NCBI GenBank assembly: GCA_016741945.1
Contig: JACVCQ010000156.1
Location: 1-6,316 of the forward strand
DNA length: 6,316 nucleotides
Source: Chitinophagaceae bacterium
GTDB taxonomy: Bacteria > Bacteroidota > Bacteroidia > Chitinophagales > Chitinophagaceae
Reading direction: 5' to 3'
Part shown: in pieces, positions 1 through 5,998 of the stretch
How positions within the stretch are numbered: position 1 is the first letter of the stretch
Layout: the number at the start of each line of letters is the position of its first letter
Translations under genes and position numbers: made by a program
Notes under the pieces: generated by a model
Database searches by the model: none
Told to the model about the DNA's origin: nothing
What the model saw: only the letters and a program-made list of their open reading frames with translations

Positions 1-738
1 CCATCAACCGTCGTCAATAATGCGGTAGCTTGTGGGTCTGTAGCACTCTCTTCTGTGAATCTGGCTGCCGGGAGTGATCCTTCTGCTACTGTTTCTTATT
101 GGAGTGATGCTGCAGCTACAGCCAATCGATTAGCAGACAATTATCTGATCACCAATACTACCAACCTATTTGTAAAACTAACATCCATTGGTGGATGTTC
201 TGTCGTTCGTCCGGCTAGAGTTACTATTCATCCTTATCCCGATTTTACAGTTATAGATCCCCCCACCGTTAAAATACCTAAGACAATTAACTTGATGACA
301 ACGGTTCCTTTCAGCCAAAACTGGAGATATACTTATTGGGAAGATAGTGCTGCTACAAAAACCTTATTCAATCCGGAGCGTATTTTGAAGTCGGGAAAAT
401 ACTTTGTAAAAGCTACCAGTAATGAAGGTTGTTCTGTAGTTCAACCTATCAATGTTAATATTGATGATGCAGATATCCTGCCTTCGAATATTTTCTCCCC
501 CAATGGAGATGGCATACATGACATATGGCAGATACCTTTGATTGAATATTATCCGGAATCCACTATTGAAATATTTACTCGAAATGGACAATCCATTTAT
601 CGATCAAAGGGGTATACACGTGTTTGGGATGGCAGATCAAATGAGGGTAGTATTGTTCCGGTGGGTGTATATTATTATCTAATCAAACCATCACCCAAAT
701 TAAAACCGATCTCCGGAACGGTTACGGTAATTTACTAA
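1..738 (+). CDS. Secreted repeat protein with type IX secretion sorting domain (3' part only)
   Basis: The frame is open from the first base of the window, so the start lies upstream and 245 codons are visible; the GTG at 55 is not a convincing start. The last ~85 residues (nt 481-735) match the gliding-motility-associated C-terminal domain (CHU_C, type B T9SS sorting signal): it opens with SNIFSPNGDGIHD, has EIFTRNGQSIY and VWDGRSNEG in the middle and closes with VPVGVYYYLI and a short final strand. Such domains direct export through the type IX system and surface attachment or release in Bacteroidota. Upstream are two diverged Ig-like modules, each with a YW-x-D start and a GCSVV strand. 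The protein is therefore probably a large cell-surface or secreted adhesin-like protein; its specific role cannot be told from this end. It stops at TAA, 51 bases before ung. Confidence is high for the domain, low for function. Confidence 0.9.
   Translation, partial: PSTVVNNAVACGSVALSSVNLAAGSDPSATVSYWSDAAATANRLADNYLITNTTNLFVKLTSIGGCSVVRPARVTIHPYPDFTVIDPPTVKIPKTINLMTTVPFSQNWRYTYWEDSAATKTLFNPERILKSGKYFVKATSNEGCSVVQPINVNIDDADILPSNIFSPNGDGIHDIWQIPLIEYYPESTIEIFTRNGQSIYRSKGYTRVWDGRSNEGSIVPVGVYYYLIKPSPKLKPISGTVTVIY
97..462 (+). repeat. Two diverged Ig-like protein repeats in the T9SS cargo
   Basis: Two protein-level repeats are visible at nt 97-228 and 334-462. Each is 43-44 residues, begins YW(S/E)D(A/S)AAT, passes through (L/Y)FVK(L/A)TS and ends in GCSVV(R/Q)P followed by a beta strand. 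The period is 79 residues (237 bp). DNA identity is low, so this is an old domain duplication rather than a fresh tandem repeat. More copies probably lie upstream of the window; the CGSV near nt 43-54 looks like the opening strand of the first visible module. Confidence 0.6.
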
Positions 739-761
739 AGCTTTTTCCCTGAATGATTCTG

Positions 762-769
762 TATTTTCG
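762..769 (+). promoter_or_regulatory. Possible -7 element of the ung promoter
   Basis: TATTTTCG fits the Bacteroidota -7 consensus TAnnTTTG with one mismatch. It lies 20 bases before the ung ATG in the only gap (51 bp) between the T9SS cargo gene and ung. No good -33 TTTG is seen at the expected distance; there is only a T-run around 742-746. This is weak evidence, and ung could instead be read from further upstream. Confidence 0.3.
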
Positions 770-789
770 CTGTATAAGCATATAGCCTT

Positions 790-1482
790 ATGGATGTTAA
801 GATAGAAGCGTCATGGAAAGCAGTATTGAAACATGAATTTACCAAACCTTACTTTTTACAGGTGGCTACTCACCTGAAAACAGAGAGGGCCACCGGTGCT
901 GTTATCTATCCGCCCGGCTCCTTAATTTTCAATGCTTTTTTTTCAACACCATTTGATCAACTAAAAGTAGTGATACTTGGTCAGGATCCGTATCATGGTC
1001 CAGGACAAGCACATGGTTTAAGTTTTTCAGTTCCGGAAGGCGTTCCACCAACCCCTTCTTTGGTTAATATTTATAAAGAACTCAATAAAGATATTGGCAT
1101 GCCTATTCCTAAAACAGGCGACCTCACAAAATGGGCTAAACAAGGGGTATTATTACTCAATGCGGTACTTACTGTAAGAGCCAATGAACCTGCCAGTCAT
1201 GCTAAAATTGGTTGGATGGATTTTACAGATGCCGTTATTAGAAAAATATCAGATGAAAAAGAAGGTATTATTTTTTTACTGTGGGGAAGATTCGCACAGG
1301 AAAAACAAATACTGATTGATGAAACCAAACACCATGTACTCAAAGCAGCACACCCTTCTCCTTTTAGTGCAGATAAAGGCTTTTTTGGATGTAAGCATTT
1401 CAGTAGAACCAATGAATTATTAATGAAGCAAGGTCTTTCTCCGATCGACTGGAACCTATCAATTGAAGCAACACCATCATGA
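790..1482 (+). CDS. ung: Uracil-DNA glycosylase, family 1
   Basis: Removes uracil from DNA produced by cytosine deamination or dUTP incorporation, starting base-excision repair in the cytoplasm. The 230-residue product has the normal family length (E. coli Ung is 229). The water-activating loop GQDPYHGPGQAHG is at residues 64-76 with catalytic Asp66, the uracil-binding region LLLNAVLTVRA follows with Asn124, and the DNA-intercalation loop HPSPFSADKGFFGCKHF is at 188-204 with catalytic His188. All key residues are intact. The ATG at 790 is the natural start because the N-terminus MDVKIEASWKAVL lines up with the family start. The gene overlaps the next one in ATGA (1479-1482), which suggests cotranscription and translational coupling with plsC. 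Family assignment is firm. Confidence 0.98.
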   Translation: MDVKIEASWKAVLKHEFTKPYFLQVATHLKTERATGAVIYPPGSLIFNAFFSTPFDQLKVVILGQDPYHGPGQAHGLSFSVPEGVPPTPSLVNIYKELNKDIGMPIPKTGDLTKWAKQGVLLLNAVLTVRANEPASHAKIGWMDFTDAVIRKISDEKEGIIFLLWGRFAQEKQILIDETKHHVLKAAHPSPFSADKGFFGCKHFSRTNELLMKQGLSPIDWNLSIEATPS

Positions 1483-2252
1483 AAAAAGAAAACGATACTC
1501 CTATCTGGAAATTGATCATCGGCAGAATCATGGCAGTATGGGCACTGATCCTTTTTATTGGAACCATGATACCGGCCATTATTTTTTATCTGCCTTGTTT
1601 TTTATTGGATGATCCGGCTAAAGCAAGATGGCACAGACATGTCTCTCGTGTATGGATGTGGATGTATTTGCATTTAATCGGATGTCCACTGAAAATAACC
1701 GGGAAAGAACATTTTATTGCGCATACCAATTATGTAATCGTCTGTAACCACAATAGTTTGATGGATGTTCCCGTGAGTACACCTTTCATGCCCAGACCCA
1801 ATAAAACAATTGCTAAAAAAAGTTTTGCCAAAATCCCACTTTTCGGATGGATCTATACTTTTGGCAGCGTTTTGGTAGATCGAAAAAGCGATGAGAGTCG
1901 CAGAAAAAGCTATGAAGAAATGAAACGTATGCTTGCCATTGGATTGGATATGCTTATCTATCCGGAAGGCACACGCAACAGAACCAATGATCCTTTAAAA
2001 AGCTTTTATGATGGCGCATTCAGACTGGCAGTCGATACCGGTAAACCTGTTCTTCCGGTTATTCTTTTGCATACCAAAAAAGTATTACCCGCCCATTTGT
2101 TTTTTTATCTTATGCCTCATCAACTTGAAATGCATTTCCTGACCCCTGTGACCAGCACAGCAAAATCAGCGAGTGAACTGAAAGAAGAAATATTTACTAT
2201 GATGTGGAATTATTATCAGGAACATGCCGATGCTATCAGAATCCGGAATTAG
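1479..2252 (+). CDS. plsC: 1-acyl-sn-glycerol-3-phosphate acyltransferase (PlsC family)
   Basis: Transfers an acyl chain to lysophosphatidic acid to give phosphatidic acid, the precursor of membrane phospholipids, at the inner membrane. The 257-residue protein has a hydrophobic N-terminal segment at about residues 12-43 and the four acyltransferase blocks in order: NHNSLMD (His91 and Asp96 of the HX4D motif), GSVLVDRK at 129-136, YPEGTRNR at 161-168, and VLPVIL at 191-196. The catalytic pair and the EGTR substrate-binding motif are intact. The start ATG overlaps the ung stop codon. The gene ends in TAG and its last 17 bases overlap the end of the oppositely oriented lptD frame. Other members of this superfamily acylate ornithine lipids or lysophospholipids, so the exact acceptor is inferred rather than seen. 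Confidence 0.93.
   Translation: MKKENDTPIWKLIIGRIMAVWALILFIGTMIPAIIFYLPCFLLDDPAKARWHRHVSRVWMWMYLHLIGCPLKITGKEHFIAHTNYVIVCNHNSLMDVPVSTPFMPRPNKTIAKKSFAKIPLFGWIYTFGSVLVDRKSDESRRKSYEEMKRMLAIGLDMLIYPEGTRNRTNDPLKSFYDGAFRLAVDTGKPVLPVILLHTKKVLPAHLFFYLMPHQLEMHFLTPVTSTAKSASELKEEIFTMMWNYYQEHADAIRIRN
2236..2252. other. Tail-to-tail overlap of plsC and lptD
   Basis: The plsC stop TAG (2250-2252) and the lptD stop TGA (complement of 2236-2238) lie inside each other's reading frames, so the last 17 bp code on both strands. No hairpin followed by a T-run is visible in the gap because there is no gap; any terminator must lie inside the opposite gene. Confidence 0.85.
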
Positions 2253-3870
2253 AGAATACACGACTTCTATTGATTCGGAGATCACGTAAAATACCGGACT
2301 TAGGATTGATTGTAATATTGAATGAACGAAATAATCCGATGGGAGTTACATTTACAGACAGCTGCCAGCAATGCATTTCACGCGTAATGAACATGCTGAA
2401 TTGCTGCAAGCCTCCTTGTGAGATATCGTAATATCCATTCCCCCCCAATTTCCATTTATCCGTTAAGCTAAAGTCTCCATTAAAATTAATGCTGGAAAAT
2501 AGTTGGGTTTGAAATCCGGAAAAATCAGGTTTCAATACCCGACTAAAATTCAATGAATAAGACAGACTTAGAGTCCATGGAATATTAAAGTCAGTAAATT
2601 CAGCCGGATTTGCCCGGGCAAACTGTAATTGTCTTTGTTGTTCTTCCGGTGTCATAAAAGGGTCAATCGGTATATCTCTGTCTTTTTCAGTAGTGCCATC
2701 TTTGGGCTTACTGGAGAAGGATGTAGATATGGCCAGATTCCCACTGGTAATTCTTCCGAATTTTAATTTGGAAGGATCAAACAAAATACGATTCACTCGG
2801 TAACCTTGTTTGTCAATATCATAAGGATCTAGGTTCATCCCTGCGGTAATATTGATGTTATCAAACAAAGTACTACGTGCATAAATATTAAAGTTCCCCA
2901 ATGCAAAACTGTCTGCTAAAAAATTGTACGATGAGTTAAAACCAAAGCCATCAATCAGTTTAATTTTTTTGGTAGCTTTTCCGGTACTGTCTGTTTTATC
3001 TTTTACCTTCATCTCTAAGAGATTATCGATCCCGAATGAAAGTCCGCCAAATGTACCTTCCGAAAAAGAGCCAATGATGCCGCCATCAAATTGTGAGAAT
3101 CTAAGTTGTCGACCGGTCGTATCTACTTGTGTATTGTAAAAATATTTTTTGACCATATCAGGTCTGTAGTTGAGCGAAATACTAGGTCTTACTTCATGTC
3201 GAATAGTCTTACTCCCATCTTTTGACTTTAAATCATACGTACCAAAAATTCGGGTATTGGCACTGATACCAAATGCCATTTGTCTGGCTGTATAAAAACC
3301 ACGTTGAATGGTGGTTTCAACTTCTTTGGTATTATTATTCCAGTTTCTAAAAATACGTTGTCCATACCATCTCTCTTCATAAGAAACACTGGGGGCTAGT
3401 GTTATTGGTCCTAGAGAGGGTAATGATAATGTAATCGGGATAGTATGCTGCCCACCCCATTGCAAATCATCCAGCATACGCTTAAAACTGTAAGCGGTAT
3501 CATAAAATGATAGTTGATTTTGGAGGTTACCACTATACCCAATACCTATTTTTTCATACCATTTCGATGCGCCTACTTGTTCTTTTCGTTGAAACGGATA
3601 AAAAGTAACCACGTTGAAATTCACGGTTGGCAAATTCAGGTTCACCAAACGGGTATTATTATTTTGGTTGTGGTTGGCATTCATGGAAAGATTGTACTTA
3701 CCCTTCCAATCTTTTGTGTAATTAACAGATGAACTTAATTGGTTTTGAAAATTTTGGAAAGGATTATTCAATAAGTTCTGATTAAAACGTGTACTACCAA
3801 AATTCACATTGCCTGAAAAACTGGTACCGGGTCTCGCTCTGCTATCACGGGTATGTGACCAGTTGATCAT
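2236..3870 (-). CDS. lptD: LptD C-terminal beta-barrel fragment
   Basis: This 544-residue frame is the same frame as the N-terminal fragment and forms its direct continuation. Its first methionine (MINWSHTRDSRARPGTSF) corresponds to an internal residue (356) of full LptD, so it is unlikely to be a true start; no ATG, GTG or TTG occurs in frame between the TAA and this ATG, and no signal peptide follows it. The content is amphipathic beta-barrel sequence with alternating aromatic and polar residues (LSLSYSLNFSRVL, GFGFNSSYNFLAD) and the conserved late block REMHCWQLSVNVTPIGLFRS before the C-terminus. Without a signal peptide it could not reach the outer membrane alone. The barrel part shows no further damage. 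Confidence 0.8.
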   Translation of the reverse strand: MINWSHTRDSRARPGTSFSGNVNFGSTRFNQNLLNNPFQNFQNQLSSSVNYTKDWKGKYNLSMNANHNQNNNTRLVNLNLPTVNFNVVTFYPFQRKEQVGASKWYEKIGIGYSGNLQNQLSFYDTAYSFKRMLDDLQWGGQHTIPITLSLPSLGPITLAPSVSYEERWYGQRIFRNWNNNTKEVETTIQRGFYTARQMAFGISANTRIFGTYDLKSKDGSKTIRHEVRPSISLNYRPDMVKKYFYNTQVDTTGRQLRFSQFDGGIIGSFSEGTFGGLSFGIDNLLEMKVKDKTDSTGKATKKIKLIDGFGFNSSYNFLADSFALGNFNIYARSTLFDNINITAGMNLDPYDIDKQGYRVNRILFDPSKLKFGRITSGNLAISTSFSSKPKDGTTEKDRDIPIDPFMTPEEQQRQLQFARANPAEFTDFNIPWTLSLSYSLNFSRVLKPDFSGFQTQLFSSINFNGDFSLTDKWKLGGNGYYDISQGGLQQFSMFITREMHCWQLSVNVTPIGLFRSFNITINPKSGILRDLRINRSRVFSNSGF

Positions 3871-3966
3871 AAATGATCGGCTTTTGTTAAACTCTTCTTT
3901 GGAAATACCACTTCTGTTCAGTGCCTTGGTATTTTGTATGGTCAGATTTAGGTTACCCGTGAACGA

Positions 3967-3969
3967 TTA
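3967..3969 (-). other. In-frame TAA within lptD
   Basis: The plus strand reads TTA here, giving TAA on the coding strand, with AGA-free context ...CAA CGT TAA TCG TTC (Q R stop S F). The base after the stop is T, a context that favours efficient termination. A change of the single plus-strand base 3967 from T to A or G would restore tyrosine (TAT or TAC). TAA also ends the T9SS cargo and amidase genes in this window, so codon reassignment is not supported. Confidence 0.9.
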
Positions 3970-4935
3970 ACGTTGGATATACTTTGAATTAAAGTTCGCC
4001 ATCCAACCGCCATAAGAATAGATATTGGTTCTGGTGGTCAGATCCACATAGTCACTGATCAGGAAATAATAGCCCAATCCTTCTAATCCCAATCCAAAAT
4101 CTTCACTGGCTGTAAAAGCGGGTGCCATTAAACCGGATTGGGGTTGTTTACTAAGCGGGAAAATACCAAATGGAATACCAATGGGCATAGGCACTCCTTC
4201 AAATTCAGGGAAAGCCGCACTTGAAATCCCCAATTTATTATTCACGATCTTCATTCTGCTGGTTCGAAAAGCAAAATGCGGGGTATCCAGATTACAAGTG
4301 GTAAAACGGGCCTTACTCGCAAAGACTTCTGTTGCACTTACTTTTTTTAATTTCTGTGCATTAACATAAATTTCTCCTTCTTGAAAAAAAGTGTTTTTTG
4401 TTAATCCTTTGGCAGTCCGCATATCATAAAAAATGGAATCACTGACCGATTTCATTTCACCTTGCGTAAACTGAGGTTTACTCATGGGGTTACCGGTAGA
4501 GTCTAAAGAACCATAAGCTTTCACCATTTGTGATTGCTGATCATAGCGGATGGTAGCTGCTTCCATTTGAAGATCCTTATACTCTGTTTTGGCTTTACCA
4601 TATAACAAAAACTCTTTTGTATCAATAATCAATACACCTGAATCAGCAGCGGCATATTTGATGGGTGCATCAATTGAGTCTTTGGAAATTTTAATGGTAT
4701 CTGTTTTAGAAACAGAATCCGGTCGCTGTTTTTGAATCAGACTATCTGATTTTGTGCGAATAGTATCTAATTTTTGTTTTTCAGGAACCGTATCTTTTAT
4801 CTCCTGCCAATAATTTGCTGGGATAGGCTCTGTAGCATAGGCCTGCTTAAGAAATGTTAATATGAGCAAATATCCACACGCCACAATAGGAAGCATGGTT
4901 TTTGCGTTAATTTTACAGCGTTTGCTCATATTCAC
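3967..4935 (-). CDS. lptD: LptD N-terminal fragment: signal peptide, OstA-like domain and first barrel strands
   Basis: This 322-residue frame is what would be made if the TAA at 3967-3969 is real. It can start at GTG 4935 or, more naturally, at ATG 4929 (MSKRCK), two codons later. A Sec signal peptide is visible: basic SKRCKINAK, a hydrophobic core MLPIVACGYLLILTFL, and a cleavage site after AYA (residue 34). The periplasmic OstA/LptA-like part runs from about 93 (DSGVLIIDTKEFLLYGKAKTE) to 235, and the transition into the barrel carries EFEGVPMPIGIPFGIFPL and QSGLMAPAF, typical of Bacteroidota LptD. It ends ...NSKYIQR just after the first barrel strands, so it would lack nearly all of the barrel and should not work as an LPS translocon. 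Confidence 0.85.
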   Translation of the reverse strand: MNMSKRCKINAKTMLPIVACGYLLILTFLKQAYATEPIPANYWQEIKDTVPEKQKLDTIRTKSDSLIQKQRPDSVSKTDTIKISKDSIDAPIKYAAADSGVLIIDTKEFLLYGKAKTEYKDLQMEAATIRYDQQSQMVKAYGSLDSTGNPMSKPQFTQGEMKSVSDSIFYDMRTAKGLTKNTFFQEGEIYVNAQKLKKVSATEVFASKARFTTCNLDTPHFAFRTSRMKIVNNKLGISSAAFPEFEGVPMPIGIPFGIFPLSKQPQSGLMAPAFTASEDFGLGLEGLGYYFLISDYVDLTTRTNIYSYGGWMANFNSKYIQR

Positions 4936-4999
4936 TCGACAAAAATAGTGTTTGAAGCGTGTAAACCGAACTCTGGGTATAATCCTTTAACGAATTGAT
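4936..4999. promoter_or_regulatory. Divergent lptD/amidase intergenic region
   Basis: This 64-bp gap separates the divergent starts of lptD and the amidase gene and must hold a start signal for each. The minus-strand signal is described separately. For the amidase, the plus strand holds TTTG at 4951-4954 and, 24 bases later, TATAATCCTTTA from 4979, which resembles but does not match TAnnTTTG. The two promoters therefore overlap, so expression of LPS assembly and amidase genes could be linked. No purine-rich Shine-Dalgarno sequence is evident before the amidase ATG at 5000. Confidence 0.45.
4940..4970 (-). promoter_or_regulatory. Putative lptD promoter (Bacteroidota type)
   Basis: On the minus strand TATTTTTG (4947 down to 4940) is an exact match to the -7 consensus TAnnTTTG. 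TTCG at 4970-4967, one mismatch from the -33 TTTG, lies 19 bases upstream. Transcription would be expected to begin near 4933-4936, that is, at the GTG or only about five bases before the ATG at 4929. The leader would then be almost absent. Confidence 0.55.
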
Positions 5000-5941
5000 A
5001 TGATGCGTCTTAAATATGCTGCTTTTGTTTTGTTAAGTTTAGGGATCGCTTTCTTGAGTGCTTTTACGGGTCCATCGGGCAAACCCCAGCAAAAGCAGGT
5101 ACTCAAGAGAATTATCATTGATGCCGGACATGGAGGAGAAGATGTAGGCGCACGGGGTAGATACTCTACTGAAAGTCAGATTTCACTTGAAGTGTCTCTC
5201 AAATTGGAGAAAATGTTACAAGCTGCATTGCCCGATGTTGATATTGTGATGACACGTAGGACGGATATTTTCCATTCCGTTATCCAAAAAGCGGATATTG
5301 CCAATCAAGCCAAAGGCGATCTTTTTGTTTGTATTCATGTGAATTCGGCAGCCCCTTATAAAAACAGGGAATTTGTGGGTTATAAAACCATCACAGTCAG
5401 AAGAAAGGGAAAATCTGTTAAACAAAGAGTAAAAGATTATAGAATCTGGACAACCCCTAATCCGGCGAAAGGAACAGAGACTTATATCTATGGCGTGGAT
5501 AAGACAGATGAGCGTAAGGCAGTAGCCAGTGAAGGTTTGGATGAATACTTGGATAGTGTTTCTCTTAAAATATTACAGGCCAGAAAAACCTCTGATGCCA
5601 ATGACCCTACCAAGACCATGTTGGCAAATATTCTTACCCAACAGTACTTTCAGCGCAGTGCGAAACTAGCCCTTACCATTGAAGAAGAATTTCAGAAAGT
5701 AGGGCGTATCAGCCGACAGGCACAACAGCGAAAAAAAGGGATCTGGGTATTACAAGCAGTGAATATGCCGGCTGTTTTGGTGGAAACAGGTTTTATCTCC
5801 AACCCGGATGAAGAAGATTACCTGAACAGTGAACAAGGTCAAATTGAGATTTGTGAAGTGATTACCCGCTCAATACGTTTGTATAAATACTCCTTAGAAA
5901 ATCAGGCAGGTATCAGTTCCGGAACCGGTGCACGAAAATAA
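5000..5941 (+). CDS. N-acetylmuramoyl-L-alanine amidase (Amidase_3), exported
   Basis: A zinc hydrolase that cuts the amide bond between N-acetylmuramic acid and L-alanine in peptidoglycan, acting in the periplasm for cell separation and wall turnover. The 313-residue protein begins with a hydrophobic export signal (residues ~4-22, LKYAAFVLLSLGIAFLSAF); either ATG of the MM pair (5000 or 5003) could be the start. The catalytic domain spans ~34-300: IIIDAGHGGEDVGARG with zinc ligand His44, Glu58 as second ligand, CIHVNS with zinc ligand His113, and VLVETGFISN with catalytic Glu262. All active-site residues are present. Between the third ligand and GTETYIYG (158-165) is a lysine/arginine-rich insertion of about 40 residues not found in short AmiC-type enzymes. 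No C-terminal SPOR or LysM domain follows. Divergent from lptD and 57 bases before mlaD. Confidence 0.95.
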   Translation: MMRLKYAAFVLLSLGIAFLSAFTGPSGKPQQKQVLKRIIIDAGHGGEDVGARGRYSTESQISLEVSLKLEKMLQAALPDVDIVMTRRTDIFHSVIQKADIANQAKGDLFVCIHVNSAAPYKNREFVGYKTITVRRKGKSVKQRVKDYRIWTTPNPAKGTETYIYGVDKTDERKAVASEGLDEYLDSVSLKILQARKTSDANDPTKTMLANILTQQYFQRSAKLALTIEEEFQKVGRISRQAQQRKKGIWVLQAVNMPAVLVETGFISNPDEEDYLNSEQGQIEICEVITRSIRLYKYSLENQAGISSGTGARK

Positions 5942-5968
5942 GTTCACTTTAACATAGCGCGAAAAGGG

Positions 5969-5998
5969 ATACCACAATAAACCTTAGTTTTGTGGTAT
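5969..5998. promoter_or_regulatory. Inverted repeat between the amidase and mlaD genes
   Basis: ATACCACA (5969-5976) pairs perfectly with TGTGGTAT (5991-5998). After a two-base bulge (A5977, T5978), AAAC (5979-5982) pairs with GTTT (5987-5990), leaving the loop CTTA. The structure ends exactly one base before the mlaD ATG and contains its putative -7 element. It has no T-run after it, so it is not a classical Rho-independent terminator for the amidase gene; an operator or an RNA hairpin masking the mlaD start are alternatives. Confidence 0.55.
5985..5992 (+). promoter_or_regulatory. Putative -7 element of the mlaD promoter
   Basis: TAGTTTTG is an exact match to the Bacteroidota -7 consensus TAnnTTTG, six bases before the mlaD ATG. 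No -33 TTTG stands at 17-21 bases upstream (the region reads GCGAAAAGGG), so the promoter is incomplete. If used, the transcript would be leaderless or nearly so. Confidence 0.4.

Larger units (their letters stand above)
2236..4935 (-). pseudogene. lptD: LptD-like LPS-assembly outer-membrane protein, interrupted by an in-frame stop
   Basis: This is one continuous reading frame of 900 codons including the terminal TGA, broken only by TAA at codon 323 (3967-3969). I translated the 32 codons between the stop and the next ATG (3870) and found no other stop and no frameshift, with clear LptD-like sequence (FTGNLNLTIQNTKALNRSG). In the intact form LptD is the outer-membrane barrel that receives lipopolysaccharide from the periplasmic Lpt bridge and inserts it into the outer leaflet. 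Order of parts: signal peptide (residues 1-34), low-complexity linker rich in K, D, S and T (to ~92), OstA-like beta-jellyroll (~93-235), then the barrel to residue 899. Cysteines stand at 214 (TTCNLDTPHF) and 856 (MHCWQLS). Tyrosine is the likely original residue at 323, because relatives show an R-Y-x-(F/Y)-x-G pattern there; that comparison is from memory. Mutation and sequencing error cannot be told apart from the sequence alone. Confidence 0.85.

Noticed and set aside
180..199. Perfect 8-bp inverted repeat with a TTGG loop (AACATCCA / TGGATGTT).
   Set aside because: It lies inside conserved coding sequence of the T9SS cargo, has no T-run and is of a size expected about once by chance in a window this long.
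769..786. Possible small hairpin (GCTGTAT / ATATAGC, loop AAGC) just before ung.
   Set aside because: It needs a G-T pair, is AT-rich and weak, and has no T-run or other supporting signal.
2204..2431. Open frame of 75 codons on the plus strand across the plsC end.
   Set aside because: It overlaps plsC and the lptD 3' end in another frame, with no family-like content; it is a shadow of the real genes.
2924..3139. Plus-strand open frame inside lptD, and a similar one at 3514-3732.
   Set aside because: Both are antisense shadows of the lptD barrel region; composition and lack of start signals do not support them.
3871..3966. A frameshift as the cause of the lptD split.
   Set aside because: Both halves are in the same frame (both start coordinates divisible by three) and the codons between them read through without another stop, so only a substitution-type stop is needed.
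3967..3969. Codon reassignment or programmed recoding of TAA.
   Set aside because: TAA ends the T9SS cargo gene and the amidase gene in the same window, the next base is T (strong termination), and no stimulatory hairpin was seen after it.
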